64,000 bases of DNA from Calothrix sp. NIES-2100 (GCF_002368195.1 NZ_AP018178.1:3430791-3494790); one strand, 5' to 3'; shown: positions 1 to 9,561, counted from the stretch's first letter. Notes: generated by a model from the sequence alone, not told the origin. A program made the numbers and translations.

Positions 1-188
1 ACGAGTTTAAGTTCATCTTCAAAAAACCAAGTCGAGAAATTATCGTCAAATTGCACTACTACACCTACACCGCTACCATCGGTGACTTTGTAACCTAAAA
101 CAGTGCCGACTTGTCCTAATCTTTTGACAACAGGGGGAGATACGCGATCGCGCAAACGAAAGACCTTAACCTTCTGTCCGATTTCCAT
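1..188 (-). CDS. DUF2862-like small protein, 3' end outside the window
   Basis: The reverse strand reads from ATG at 188 to the window edge as MEIGQKVKVFRLRDRVSPP, followed by a short beta-rich stretch ending in ...TWFFEDELKLV. This is an SH3-like small protein with the look of the cyanobacterial DUF2862 family (about 80 residues). About 62 residues are present and the C-terminus lies to the left. No function is established that I know of. The match is from memory of the family consensus, so the family name is likely but unverified. Confidence 0.7.
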   Translation of the reverse strand, partial: MEIGQKVKVFRLRDRVSPPVVKRLGQVGTVLGYKVTDGSGVGVVVQFDDNFSTWFFEDELKL

Positions 189-616
189 GCCTAGATACAA
201 TGCAATAAACCAAGTCTCAGTTTAGCTGAATCCGTGACTTTTCTGTCATAGATTCACGGCAATAGCCAGGGGATTGCGGAGATGAGGAGGCTGGGGGCAC
301 AGGGGACTATTGACTCTTGACAAATGACTAATGACCGTTGACTAAAATAAAATCAACAGCCAATCAGGTATATACCCATGTTTGTCACAGATACCGTCAG
401 TGGTCATTGGTCAGTGGTCAGTGGTAAAGAAAAACAACTGACGCGAAATCCCACTCCTTGAAGGGGTGGGATGAGCTTAAAGTATCATCCCTCAGTTAAT
501 TATGAGACTATTTTCTAGTAATGTGATATTGCTATTAAAATGCAAAGGAACTTTCATAGCTAATTAGCTTCATGAATAGCACTGGGATGTGTAGGTAGTG
601 AGCGAGGAAGCAAGAA
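189..616. other. Intergenic region with degenerate heptamer repeats
   Basis: No convincing gene is seen. Positions 308-345 contain degenerate 7-mers (TTGACTC, TTGACAA, ATGACTA, ATGACCG, TTGACTA) and 397-425 contain repeats of GGTCATT/GGTCAGT, typical of the short tandem repeats scattered through heterocystous cyanobacterial genomes. A G/C-rich palindrome follows at 448-472. The last 100 bases probably hold the promoter of the polysaccharide cluster, but no clear -10/-35 pair could be picked. Confidence 0.6.
448..472. repeat. Imperfect palindrome, hairpin-forming
   Basis: ATCCCACTCCTT and AAGGGGTGGGAT face each other around one G, giving a 12-bp stem with one G-T type mismatch. Similar hairpins occur at the ends of IS200/IS605-type elements in cyanobacteria, so this may be an element remnant, but no tnpA or tnpB sequence is next to it. 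It could also act as a terminator, although no T-run follows. Confidence 0.45.
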
Positions 617-1474
617 TTGCTAAGGAAAATGCGAGGATTTGTCAGATATGCAGGAAGATTGAGGCGTATTCTCCCAGTAGATGAACGATTATGGGTAAAA
701 TTTGATTTACTCAGAACTTTGGTAAGACGAGATTTGGAGGCGCGATACAAAGGTTCTGTCTTAGGCAATTTATGGCCTTTACTCAATCAGCTATCGCAAT
801 TACTGATTTACACATACGTATTCTCAATAGTATTAAAAGTTAAATTAACTCTTAAGAGTTTACCAGAAAATAACTTTACTTTTGGGTTATGGTTGTTTGC
901 TGGGTTACTACCTTGGATTGCTTTTACAGGTGGACTAATGCAGTCGGCTAATTCAGTAGTAGCACAGCCAAATTTAGTTAAGAAAGTGGTTTTTCCCTTG
1001 GCTTTGTTACCCTTAGTGCCAATTTTGTCCACATTTATTGAAAGTTCTTTTGGCTTAATGGCGTTAATTTTTTTTGTCGCCTTAAGTTCCCATACTTTAC
1101 ATACTACCTTGGCACTGTTACCCTTAGTTTGGTTAACACAGTTATTGTTAACAGCAGGGTTTGGTTATTTGGCAGCAGGGCTAACGGTATTTTTGCGGGA
1201 TATTCCCCAAACACTAGGAGTAATTTTAAATATTTGGTTTTATGTAACACCACTTGTCTATCCAGCATCGAATATCCCAGAGCAATGGCGAAGTTGGATA
1301 TTTTGGTTAAATCCAATCGCTGCGATCGCAGAAGTTTATCGTGACTTAATTTTAGTTGGGGAGGTAAAACATTGGGGCGAATGGGGAGTAGCCTCAATAG
1401 TTGCATCTGTACTGTTTTTTAGCGGGTTTTTGGTATATAAACGTTTGCGTCCGGCGTTTGCTGATGTATTGTGA
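617..1474 (+). CDS. ABC-2 type polysaccharide export permease (Wzm-like)
   Basis: A 285-residue membrane protein of the ABC-2 permease family that would form the transmembrane channel exporting undecaprenol-linked polysaccharide. The N-terminus has the family's basic amphipathic stretch (LRTLVRRDLEARYKGS) and then about six hydrophobic segments, for example around residues 50-72, 90-110, 138-165, 172-195, 205-222 and 258-280. The start is taken as TTG 617 because GAGGA at 604-608 sits eight bases upstream; ATG 629 has its only purine run two bases away. An in-frame TGA at 599 rules out a longer form. The Wzt-like ATPase at 2008 is its obvious partner, though 530 bp separate them. Confidence 0.88.
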   Translation: MLRKMRGFVRYAGRLRRILPVDERLWVKFDLLRTLVRRDLEARYKGSVLGNLWPLLNQLSQLLIYTYVFSIVLKVKLTLKSLPENNFTFGLWLFAGLLPWIAFTGGLMQSANSVVAQPNLVKKVVFPLALLPLVPILSTFIESSFGLMALIFFVALSSHTLHTTLALLPLVWLTQLLLTAGFGYLAAGLTVFLRDIPQTLGVILNIWFYVTPLVYPASNIPEQWRSWIFWLNPIAAIAEVYRDLILVGEVKHWGEWGVASIVASVLFFSGFLVYKRLRPAFADVL

Positions 1475-2007
1475 AGGTATTACCATTTAATAGATATAGC
1501 ACTCCTAAATCATGCATCAGAAAAATCTACATACGCCTGCCTCAACTGGAAATTTCACAATTCAGATAGGATTGCAATAAGTAGCTCAATCTAATTAAAT
1601 GTGAAATGTCATTACGAGCGGAACGCAGTGAAGCGAAGTAATCGCAAAAACTCTACTTTACGTTTTTCAATGTTGACCTACTTAACATACAACTATAGCG
1701 TTTCTCAATCTAGTACCGTACGGCGTAAATACACATACCATCTTTAATCCTTGCGAGTAGCGAAATTTTCTTAGCTTTGAATGGTCTGCTTATTTCCGCC
1801 AACCTGTACTACTGAGGTGCGTTTTTAAAGCTACTTATTTTGATATCAAAGGTTCGTGTGTACTTCAGTAGCCTGGGAAACCCTATATTTAAGTACAATC
1901 TTTATCAACCATCTTAATCTAAGAAAATAAAGATAAATGCCTTACACAAGCCCTATTTATATTTATTAAATTAAAGTGTGTGAGTTTTGAGTATTGATAA
2001 CTGCTAT
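1475..2007. other. Intergenic region between transporter subunit genes
   Basis: About 530 bp without a credible gene, which is unusual because Wzm and Wzt genes are normally adjacent. It contains one dispersed palindromic repeat (1608-1645) and AT-rich DNA before the ATPase gene. The gap suggests a separate promoter for the downstream genes, or an insertion of repeats between the two subunits. Confidence 0.5.
1608..1645. repeat. Dispersed repeat, GTCATTACGAGCGGAACG type
   Basis: The stretch begins GTCATTACGAGCGGAACG and ends GCGAAGTAATCGC. The same family appears at 62454-62527, where both arms of the palindrome are kept. Here only one arm is clear. It is non-coding. Confidence 0.7.
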
Positions 2008-3375
2008 ATGGGAAAAGAAATTGCCATTGCCCTGAAGAATATCTCAAAGTGCTATAAACGGTATGCTCGTCCTGTAGATCGGCTTAAAGAGATTCTACTA
2101 CCAGGAAAAAGCTATGCCCAAGAGTTTTGGGCACTCCAAGATATATCTTTTGAAGTGATGAAGGGCGAGACAATGGGCATCATCGGTCGCAATGGCGCAG
2201 GTAAATCTACTCTCCTGCAAATGATTTGTGGTACTTTGACCCCAACGAGTGGAGAAATTCAAGTTAATGGAACTGTTGCAGCACTGTTAGAGTTGGGTGC
2301 TGGATTTAATCCTGAATTTACAGGGCGAGAAAATGTCTATATGAATGGGGCAATCATTGGTCTTTCACAACAAGAGGTGAATGAACGTTTTGATAAGATT
2401 GCTGCTTTTGCTGATATTGGAGATTTTATAGAGCAGCCTGTAAAAACTTATTCTAGTGGGATGTATGTCAGGCTAGCTTTTGCCTCAGCTATTCATGTTG
2501 AACCAGATATTCTGATCGTCGATGAAGCACTATCCGTAGGCGATATGTTCTTTCAAGCTAAGTGTATGGCGCAGATGCAGCATATGATGAGTTCAGGGAC
2601 AACTGTTTTGTTTGTCAGTCATGATATTAGTTCTGTGAAGAGCTTATGTCAAAGATGTGTGTTTCTGGAGCAGGGTAGACTGCAAAAAATAGGTAAAGCA
2701 TCGGAAGTGGTATCTTTTTATGCTGGTATTATACATAGTGAGATAAATCAAGAATTGAAACTACAACTAAAAGAGAAAAAAGGGAAGACCGAGAAAGAAA
2801 AAACAATCCTCAACCAAAAACCCCAACAAATTAGTGAGTTACTTGATAACTCAGTCATATCTGAAATATTTGTGTCTACTGAACAAGAAGCTCAGTTTGC
2901 TGAAGGTAATCATCGGTATGGAGAAGGTGGGGCCAGAATATTAGATATTAAGCTGTTAAATAGTCAGCATAAACCTACAGAACAACTTGAATTGAAAGAA
3001 GATTTCACTGTTCAGGCTTCTATTCTGTTTGAGCAGGAATTACCTACTTTTTGTTTTGGCTATTTGATTAGAGATATTAAAGGAATTGATCTTATTGGGA
3101 CTGTAACATCAATTGAAAGAGTAAATATGCCACAAGTTTCAGCAGGAGAAGTTTATGTTGTAGAAATGAAATCTAAGAATATGCTCAATGCTGGGATCTA
3201 TACATTAACATTTGCAGTAGAAAGACCAATTATCTTGAATCAACAGCATATTTTTTTAGATTGGGTTAACGACGCTGTAGTTTTTCAGGTTAATATCCCT
3301 GAAGATACGCTGGATCGTTTTGCATCTAAAGTTTATGTTCCTGCGGAAATTAAATATCTACAACTAAATGCTTGA
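2008..3375 (+). CDS. Polysaccharide ABC transporter ATPase (Wzt-like) with C-terminal glycan-binding domain
   Basis: About 455 residues. The first 240 form an ABC ATPase: Walker A GRNGAGKST, signature YSSGMYVRL, Walker B ILIVDEAL and the switch histidine in FVSHD. A charged linker (KEKKGKTEKEK region) leads to a C-terminal beta-rich domain of about 150 residues resembling Wzt_C, which in O-antigen transporters recognises the capped end of the glycan. It would power export with the permease at 617-1474. A TTG at 1987 adds seven residues, but ATG 2008 (MGKEIAIALKN) matches how relatives begin. The stop overlaps the next gene by eight bases, suggesting translational coupling. Confidence 0.9.
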   Translation: MGKEIAIALKNISKCYKRYARPVDRLKEILLPGKSYAQEFWALQDISFEVMKGETMGIIGRNGAGKSTLLQMICGTLTPTSGEIQVNGTVAALLELGAGFNPEFTGRENVYMNGAIIGLSQQEVNERFDKIAAFADIGDFIEQPVKTYSSGMYVRLAFASAIHVEPDILIVDEALSVGDMFFQAKCMAQMQHMMSSGTTVLFVSHDISSVKSLCQRCVFLEQGRLQKIGKASEVVSFYAGIIHSEINQELKLQLKEKKGKTEKEKTILNQKPQQISELLDNSVISEIFVSTEQEAQFAEGNHRYGEGGARILDIKLLNSQHKPTEQLELKEDFTVQASILFEQELPTFCFGYLIRDIKGIDLIGTVTSIERVNMPQVSAGEVYVVEMKSKNMLNAGIYTLTFAVERPIILNQQHIFLDWVNDAVVFQVNIPEDTLDRFASKVYVPAEIKYLQLNA

Positions 3376-4126
3376 TTTGGCAATGGAAAAACATTTTATG
3401 ATTAGTGAAAATGCAGTTGTTAAAACTCAGTTTATTGGCAAAAATACAGAGATTAAAAACTTTGTTGTTATTGGCACGGATGTTCATATAGGAAATAATG
3501 TTATTATTCATCCTCATGTAACTATAGAACCCGGTGTCATTATTGGCGATAGAGTAGAAATATTTCCAGGAGCTTATATTGGCAAAGAGCCAAAGGGAGC
3601 AGGTGCAACAACAAGAAAATTAGAGTTTGATAAAAAAATAATAATACATGATAATTGTTCTATTGGGCCAAACAGCATAATTTATTATGATGTAGAAATT
3701 GGCCGAAATACTTTAATTGGTGATAATGCTTCTATTAGGGAAGGAGTTAAAATTGGTGAGTTTTGTATTCTTAGTAGGGGAGTTACAGTAAATTATAATA
3801 CTCGCATTGGCAATCGCACCAAAATTATGGATTTAAGCCATATTACAGGCAACTGTGAAATAGGTGATGATGTATTTATTAGTGTTTTAGTGGCGACAAC
3901 CAACGACCGCGCTATTGGGAAACTAGGATATGAAGAAGAACGTATTCAAGGGCCAAAAATTAGTAATAAAGTAGCGATTGGTGCGGGAGCAAATATTCTT
4001 CCAGGAGTAAACATTGGTGAAGGCTCTGTTATTGCAGCTGCATCTGTAGTTAATAAAGATGTGCCTGCGGGCAAAATGGTAGCAGGTAATCCAGCACGTC
4101 TAATTAAAACTCTTAGTGAAGAATGA
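3368..4126 (+). CDS. Left-handed beta-helix acyltransferase, probable dTDP-3-amino-sugar N-acetyltransferase
   Basis: A 252-residue protein built from hexapeptide repeats ([LIV]-G-x4, as in IGNNVIIHPHVTIEPG and IGDNASIREGVKIG), the hallmark of left-handed beta-helix acyltransferases. The end, with GAGANILPGVNIGEG and VPAGKMVAGNPARLI, is typical of sugar N-acetyltransferases. With the ketoisomerase and aminotransferase at 5410 and 5817 it would complete a QdtC/FdtC-type route by acetylating the 3-amino group of a dTDP-sugar. This assignment rests on context; a hexapeptide protein alone does not reveal its substrate. ATGs at 3383 and 3398 are alternative starts. It overlaps its neighbours by 8 bp upstream and 4 bp downstream. 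Confidence 0.75.
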   Translation: MLDLAMEKHFMISENAVVKTQFIGKNTEIKNFVVIGTDVHIGNNVIIHPHVTIEPGVIIGDRVEIFPGAYIGKEPKGAGATTRKLEFDKKIIIHDNCSIGPNSIIYYDVEIGRNTLIGDNASIREGVKIGEFCILSRGVTVNYNTRIGNRTKIMDLSHITGNCEIGDDVFISVLVATTNDRAIGKLGYEEERIQGPKISNKVAIGAGANILPGVNIGEGSVIAAASVVNKDVPAGKMVAGNPARLIKTLSEE

Positions 4127-5256
4127 TTAAACAGGAACTGCTACCACTTACCAGCCTGAGATTTATTAGTGCATTTTGGGTTTTTTTATTCCATATAACA
4201 TTGCGATGGCCCCTTAAGTTACCTGTCCCTGTGTCTAACATTGTTTCTCAAGGGGCACTAGGAATGTCGATTTTTTTTATTCTCTCAGGCTTTATTCTGA
4301 CATATAACTATTTTGAACAAGAGCCAATAAAAGAATATAGAGATTTTGTAATTAAACGCTTTGCCAGAATTTATCCCATCTATATACTAGCGAGTTTAGT
4401 TACTTTACCGTGGTTTGTAATACCTCAAATCTCAACAGATATACCAAATGTGATTTTACGAAGTTTTACCTATCTTATAGTAGTAATTATAAATTTATTT
4501 TTATTACAAGCATGGTTTCCTTCACTTTTTAACTATTGGATTAATGGTAGTACTTGGTCTCTGTCCGTTGAGTGTTTTTTTTATTTATTGTTTCCTAACA
4601 TACTTTCAGTATTTAAAAAAATATCAATTAAATCATTAAAAAAGCTTCTGTTTGTTCTTTATTTTCTCTCTATTATACCAGGGATAATATTTATGTCTCC
4701 CCTGGAACCTAAGGTATTATCATCTACAGTATATGCTCTGCCAATTTATAGATTGCCAGAATGTATTATAGGCATGATTGTTGCTGTTATCTTTATCGAT
4801 AAAACTCGTTCCCATCAACGCCCAGCAGCTATAACTTTTAAGTTAATTTTTTGCTTGTTATTATTAACTACTTATTTAAGTTTATTTGCACATACTTTAC
4901 CATTAATATATGTAAGCCATAATTTTTTGGTTATCCCAATAATTGCTTTATTTATATACTATTGTGCCCATATATCTCAGGGCTTTATTTATAGGTTATT
5001 ATCTAATAATTTTTTTGTTTTATTAGGAAAAATTAGCTATTCTTTTTATCTAATGCAGTCTCTACCAATATTTTTTACAGAGAAAAACTATGAATTAATG
5101 CTTGCACTTTGTCCAATTTTAAAAAATAATTATATTTTAGCCTTAATTATACTTGTTTTCAATTTATCTATATCCTCTTTGCTGTATTATTTTGTTGAAA
5201 CTCCACTCAGAAAAAGGATAATCAAAGTTGCTAAGACAAAAAGTTTGATTAAATAA
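4123..5256 (+). CDS. Acyltransferase family 3 membrane protein (OafA-like)
   Basis: A 377-residue integral membrane protein. The N-terminus LTSLRFISAFWVFLFH carries the family's conserved Arg and His, and the motif FFILSGF follows near residue 55. Roughly ten hydrophobic segments run to a basic C-terminal tail. Family members transfer O-acetyl or other acyl groups to cell-surface or exported sugars. It starts in an ATGA overlap with the preceding gene, so the two are probably co-translated. The sequence is very AT-rich, as is common for polysaccharide clusters. The acceptor sugar is unknown. Confidence 0.85.
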   Translation: MIKQELLPLTSLRFISAFWVFLFHITLRWPLKLPVPVSNIVSQGALGMSIFFILSGFILTYNYFEQEPIKEYRDFVIKRFARIYPIYILASLVTLPWFVIPQISTDIPNVILRSFTYLIVVIINLFLLQAWFPSLFNYWINGSTWSLSVECFFYLLFPNILSVFKKISIKSLKKLLFVLYFLSIIPGIIFMSPLEPKVLSSTVYALPIYRLPECIIGMIVAVIFIDKTRSHQRPAAITFKLIFCLLLLTTYLSLFAHTLPLIYVSHNFLVIPIIALFIYYCAHISQGFIYRLLSNNFFVLLGKISYSFYLMQSLPIFFTEKNYELMLALCPILKNNYILALIILVFNLSISSLLYYFVETPLRKRIIKVAKTKSLIK

Positions 5257-5409
5257 ATGAGTTATCCACAACACATGATTAGCAAATAACTTACCACAAT
5301 GCCTAAAATAAATGAGGATTAACGAGCCATGAATTGTTGGGAAACAATAATTATTTGACATTTCTGCCAGTAATGATTAGAATTTAATATTTATCAGTCG
5401 AACAATTAT

Positions 5410-5820
5410 ATGATTGACAAGTGTAAAATTATTGAACTACCTAAAATCAAAGATCCTCGGGGTAACTTAACTTTTGTAGAAGGTGGAAAACATATTCCAT
5501 TTGAGATTCAGAGAGTTTACTATTTATACGATGTTCCTGGTGGTGCAGAACGAGGTGGTCATGCTCACAAAGAATTACAACAACTTATTATTGCCATGTC
5601 AGGTAGTTTTGATGTTCTTTTAGATGACGGCACTGAAAAAAAACGTTTTTATCTCAATCGCTCTTATTATGGGCTATATATTTGCCCCATGATTTGGAGA
5701 GAACTTGATAATTTTTCCTCTGGTTCTGTTTGTATGGTTTTGGCTTCTAACTTATATGATGAAGCTGATTATTATCGGGATTATCAAGAATTTTTAGATA
5801 ATTTAGGGATAACAAAATGA
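5410..5820 (+). CDS. fdtA: dTDP-4-dehydro-6-deoxyglucose 3,4-ketoisomerase, FdtA type
   Basis: A 136-residue cupin of the FdtA/QdtA/WxcM-C family. Clear features are IKDPRGNLTFVEGG at the N-terminus, RGGHAHKELQQ with the catalytic-type histidines, and YICPMIWRELDNF. Known members move the keto group of dTDP-4-keto-6-deoxyglucose from C4 to C3. Residues 17-18 are Arg-Gly. As I recall the QdtA structure-function work, this pair is the FdtA (galacto) version of a Tyr-Arg pair in QdtA, so Fuc3N rather than Qui3N is the suggested product. The aminotransferase follows in an ATGA overlap. Neither dTDP-glucose synthase nor 4,6-dehydratase is in the window. Confidence 0.88.
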   Translation: MIDKCKIIELPKIKDPRGNLTFVEGGKHIPFEIQRVYYLYDVPGGAERGGHAHKELQQLIIAMSGSFDVLLDDGTEKKRFYLNRSYYGLYICPMIWRELDNFSSGSVCMVLASNLYDEADYYRDYQEFLDNLGITK

Positions 5821-6920
5821 TAAAAATTCCGTTTCTTAATATCGATGCTTATTATTTAGAATTGAAGGAAGAATTGGACGCTGCTTACCGAAGGGTGATG
5901 GAATCTAGCTGGTATATTCTAGGTAGAGAATTAGAAGCTTTTGAAGCAGAGTTTGCTGATTATTGTGAAACAAAATACTGCATTGGTGTAGGGAATGGTT
6001 TAGATGCCTTACATCTGATTCTCAGAGCATTAGACATTAGTTCTGGCGATGAAGTAATTGTACCAGCAAATACTTACATTGCTTCTTGGTTAGCAATCTC
6101 TTACACAGGCGCAACACCAATACCAGTCGAGCCAGATCAGAAGACTTATAATATCAATCCTTTATTGATTGAAGCTGCAATTACAGAACGTACAAAAGCT
6201 ATTATGGCAGTGCATCTTTATGGTCAACCTGCTGACATGGATGCAATCTACGGAATTGCTGCACGATACAATCTCAAAGTTATAGAAGATGCTGCCCAAA
6301 GTCACGGTGCGCGCTACAAAGGTCGACGAGTGGGTAGTTTGGGAGATGCCGCAGGCTTCAGTTTTTATCCTACTAAAAATCTTGGGGCGATTGGTGATGG
6401 GGGAGCAGTTACAACCAACAATGCTGATTTGGCAGAAAAAGTACGTTTGCTGCGTAACTACGGCTCCCGCATTAAATATGAAAATGAAACTCAGGGCTTT
6501 AACAGCCGATTAGATGAACTACAAGCGGCATTTTTAAGGGTAAAACTAGGCAAACTGGATGAATGGAATGCTCGTCGTGTAAAGGTAGCGGAACAATACC
6601 TAAAAACTCTCGTCCAATGTCCCAACTTAACTTTACCAATAGTACCTGATTGGACAGAACCAGTGTGGCATTTATTTGTTGTGCGTCACCCCCAGCGAGT
6701 TATTTTAGAACAGCATTTAAGCCTGTCTGGTATTGGTACACTTGTTCACTATCCAATTCCTCCGCATTTGTCTGGTGCATATAGTGGCAACAACTGGCAG
6801 GTAGGTAGTTTTCCGATTACTGAACAGTTGTCTAAAGAAGTGTTGAGTATACCGATGTCATTTCATATGACAGATGAACAAGTGCAGACAGTTATAAAAA
6901 GTCTGATGGAGGTATTTTAA
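5817..6920 (+). CDS. fdtB: PLP-dependent 3-keto sugar aminotransferase (DegT/DnrJ/EryC1 family)
   Basis: A 367-residue sugar aminotransferase. Lys187 in SFYPTKNLG is the expected Schiff-base lysine, Asp158 in EDAAQ should bind the pyridine nitrogen of PLP, and the Gly-rich GVGNGLDAL motif near residue 57 is typical. Members next to FdtA/QdtA aminate the 3-keto sugar using glutamate. The 4-bp overlap with fdtA supports the pairing. The product would be dTDP-Fuc3N (or Qui3N), then N-acetylated, probably by the hexapeptide protein at 3368. The family is certain; the exact sugar is inferred. Confidence 0.88.
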   Translation: MIKIPFLNIDAYYLELKEELDAAYRRVMESSWYILGRELEAFEAEFADYCETKYCIGVGNGLDALHLILRALDISSGDEVIVPANTYIASWLAISYTGATPIPVEPDQKTYNINPLLIEAAITERTKAIMAVHLYGQPADMDAIYGIAARYNLKVIEDAAQSHGARYKGRRVGSLGDAAGFSFYPTKNLGAIGDGGAVTTNNADLAEKVRLLRNYGSRIKYENETQGFNSRLDELQAAFLRVKLGKLDEWNARRVKVAEQYLKTLVQCPNLTLPIVPDWTEPVWHLFVVRHPQRVILEQHLSLSGIGTLVHYPIPPHLSGAYSGNNWQVGSFPITEQLSKEVLSIPMSFHMTDEQVQTVIKSLMEVF

Positions 6921-7997
6921 GTGGCAGTCAATGCACCTTTAGTTAGTGTTGTGATGACTACCTATAATCACGAACAGTATATTGCTGAAGCAATTAAGAG
7001 TGTTTTAGCCCAAACTTTCACAGATTTTGAATTCATTATAGTTAATGATGGTTCTACCGATCAAACTGATGAAATTATTCAATTATTTTTGGATGACAAG
7101 AGAATTGTTTATATTTTTCAAGAAAATCAAGGACCTAGTGCTGCCGTTAATAACGGCATAATAAAAGCAGAAGGAAAGTACATTGCTTTAATGTCTGGAG
7201 ATGATGTCTGCTATCCTGATCGTTTAGAAAAGCAGTATCAATATTTAGAGGCAACCAGAACAAAAATAGCTTTTTCTTGGGTAGATTTTATCAATGATGA
7301 TAGTCATCTCATTATGGGCAATCATTTTGCTAAAAACTTTTTTAACTATCAGAACAAAACTAGAGCAGAAATCCTCAATCACTTATTTTTTCAGGGTAAT
7401 TATCTATGTAGTGTTACTGCTTTTATAGACAGAGAAATTATCTTAGAAGCTGGACTATTTAACCTATCCTCACTTCAATTGCAAGATTTTGATATGTGGA
7501 TCAAATTAGTAAAAAGGTATGAAATTGTTATACTTCCCGAAAAATTAATCAAGTATAGAGTTCGCAGGGATAACCAAAATTTAAGCCATCCAAATAATAA
7601 CTCCATGCGTACTTATTTTGAAAAATATCAAATATATAGAAATTTCCTTGATGATGTTCCTATTGACTTATTTAAAAAAGCGTTTGTTAAAAATTTAACA
7701 AGAGATAATTTTCAAGATGGCATAGAATATGAGTTAGAAAAAGCTTTTTTATATTTAAATGCAAATTTGACGTTTCTCCGTAATATTGGTGTAGAAAAAC
7801 TTTTTAACATGTTACAAAATAATTCTTTCCTGTCTATTTCTAAAGAAAAATATGGTTTTGGTTTACCTCAATTATACGAAATTACCAAAAATATAGACTT
7901 GACAAATAGTATGAAAATTACATCAATAGAAAGTAGTAAATTTTGGAAAATTTATAGACTATTGGTTCAACTCAAACTAAAATTAGGATGGAAATAA
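6921..7997 (+). CDS. Glycosyltransferase family 2
   Basis: A 358-residue GT-A fold glycosyltransferase. The N-terminus VSVVMTTYNHEQYI, the nucleotide-binding VNDGSTDQT (41-49) and the metal-binding SGDD (92-95) are all present, and LQDFDMW near 190 is the usual acceptor-side motif. It starts with GTG directly after the fdtB stop, so it is co-transcribed and probably coupled. It should transfer one sugar onto the growing lipid-linked repeat unit; donor and acceptor cannot be told from the sequence. The last 140 residues are AT-rich and match nothing I know. Confidence 0.87.
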   Translation: MAVNAPLVSVVMTTYNHEQYIAEAIKSVLAQTFTDFEFIIVNDGSTDQTDEIIQLFLDDKRIVYIFQENQGPSAAVNNGIIKAEGKYIALMSGDDVCYPDRLEKQYQYLEATRTKIAFSWVDFINDDSHLIMGNHFAKNFFNYQNKTRAEILNHLFFQGNYLCSVTAFIDREIILEAGLFNLSSLQLQDFDMWIKLVKRYEIVILPEKLIKYRVRRDNQNLSHPNNNSMRTYFEKYQIYRNFLDDVPIDLFKKAFVKNLTRDNFQDGIEYELEKAFLYLNANLTFLRNIGVEKLFNMLQNNSFLSISKEKYGFGLPQLYEITKNIDLTNSMKITSIESSKFWKIYRLLVQLKLKLGWK

Positions 7998-8187
7998 TTA
8001 TTCAACCGCTTTTTATATATCCTGTACCTTCATATACTGCTGCTGAGGAGCAATATTTTGTAAGTACTAGCAAAGATTACAGTTTTGATTCATCTCTATT
8101 TTCTTCTTGCATCTCTACTTTGGACTAATTTCATCTACTTAATATAATCACAAAAATTCAATAACTTAAACCAAAACTTTGAAAGCA

Positions 8188-9561
8188 ATGAAAATCCTTT
8201 TTCTCTCAGATTCCTATATGCAAGATGGATCATTTGATCCTTTTAGACAAGAGGTATTAGAAACTTTATCTTTATACGCTAGTGAGATTAAAGCGATTAT
8301 CACAAACCACTTTCTACATAATAACAGTGCTGATATTAGATTTTTTAAAAATTTCAGTAAGGTAATAGATGATGTTCAACGCTTCAATCCCGATATTGTA
8401 TTTTCCATTAATCGAGCAGGATTAATCACATCTCTAACAGATGTGATTAATCCTGAAGCCATCTATATTACTTGGTTTATTGATTCTTACGAAAGAGTAC
8501 CAGAAAAGCTGCTGCAATTTACCAATAAAGATATTGTTTGGTTGACTGGCTTAGATGAATATGCTGATAATTTTTGTAATCGATACGGAGTTGATAAAAA
8601 TAGAATAATATTTTCGCCTTTTGCTACTAACACTAATATTTTTAACCCGCATAATCAAGAGAGAATAATTGATGGTTGCCTTGTAGGAACTGCATTTTCT
8701 AATGAATCTTTTGTGGATACTTTGAATAATATTGCTAATGATATAGAAGCTAGAGAAGCTTTTATTCAAGTATTTGAGTCTCATAAACAGAAATATATCT
8801 TTGATATCAGCAAATCTTTAGAAGATAAAGGTTATCAAAGATACGCAGAAAAACCTAAAGAAATTTGGCAGATGATATTTGACGATCAAATTTCGATAGA
8901 AAAAAGAGTGAGATTCATGAGTGCTTTAAACAAATTCAATATTAAAATATATGGTGAGCCTAATCATTTGTGGATTAAATATTTGAGTATTTCTCAAAGT
9001 AGTCTCCTGAGTAAGTATCAATACAGTCCTATAAAAACTGCACAGGAACTAGCAGCACTATATAATATCTCAAAAATAGGAATCAACATTCTGCATCATC
9101 AAGCATCAAATCACTCCTTACCAATTCGTGTATTTGATTTAATGGCTTGTAAGACCTTACTCTTAACAGAAAAAACATCTAAGAATGCGCTGGAAACAAT
9201 AGGATTTATAGAGAATATTGATTTTGTTTGTTTTGAAAATGAAAATGACTTAATAAATAAGTTTGATTTCTACTTAAATGATGATGTATCAAGAGAGAAA
9301 ATAACAGAATCTGCTCATTTGAAAATTGAAAAATATCATAGTTTAAAAAATAGAATACAAGAAGGAATGTCTAAGTCTTTAGGACAAAAAATTGAGCTAG
9401 AAGAAAATACAAAAGGTGCAATTCAAATAATTTCTTCTAATTTATTTAAGCCAGTTTCTCTCTCGGAGAGAAGACAGTATTTGCGCCTTTTAAAAAAGAA
9501 GTTCCCCAAAACGTGGGAATTTGTCCGACTCAACGCTATTAAGTTAAAAATATTACGTTAG
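8188..9561 (+). CDS. CgeB-like glycosyltransferase, family 1-type C-terminal domain
   Basis: About 457 residues. The N-terminal half (ILFLSDSYMQDGSFDPFRQE, then PDIVFSINRAG and ITWFIDSYE) resembles the DUF3880 part of CgeB-like proteins. The C-terminal half, with SKIGINILHHQ, LPIRVFDLMACK and a helical GMSKSLGQK tail, resembles their Glyco_trans_1_2 domain. Such proteins are GT-B glycosyltransferases or maturation factors for surface glycans. A TTG at 8179 would add three residues; ATG 8188 is preferred. It lies 190 bp from the previous gene and a likely terminator follows. Confidence 0.7.
   Translation: MKILFLSDSYMQDGSFDPFRQEVLETLSLYASEIKAIITNHFLHNNSADIRFFKNFSKVIDDVQRFNPDIVFSINRAGLITSLTDVINPEAIYITWFIDSYERVPEKLLQFTNKDIVWLTGLDEYADNFCNRYGVDKNRIIFSPFATNTNIFNPHNQERIIDGCLVGTAFSNESFVDTLNNIANDIEAREAFIQVFESHKQKYIFDISKSLEDKGYQRYAEKPKEIWQMIFDDQISIEKRVRFMSALNKFNIKIYGEPNHLWIKYLSISQSSLLSKYQYSPIKTAQELAALYNISKIGINILHHQASNHSLPIRVFDLMACKTLLLTEKTSKNALETIGFIENIDFVCFENENDLINKFDFYLNDDVSREKITESAHLKIEKYHSLKNRIQEGMSKSLGQKIELEENTKGAIQIISSNLFKPVSLSERRQYLRLLKKKFPKTWEFVRLNAIKLKILR

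Noticed and set aside
448..472. Intact IS200/IS605 element at the left end
   Set aside because: Only a hairpin similar to those at IS605-type ends is present; no transposase or accessory gene lies nearby.
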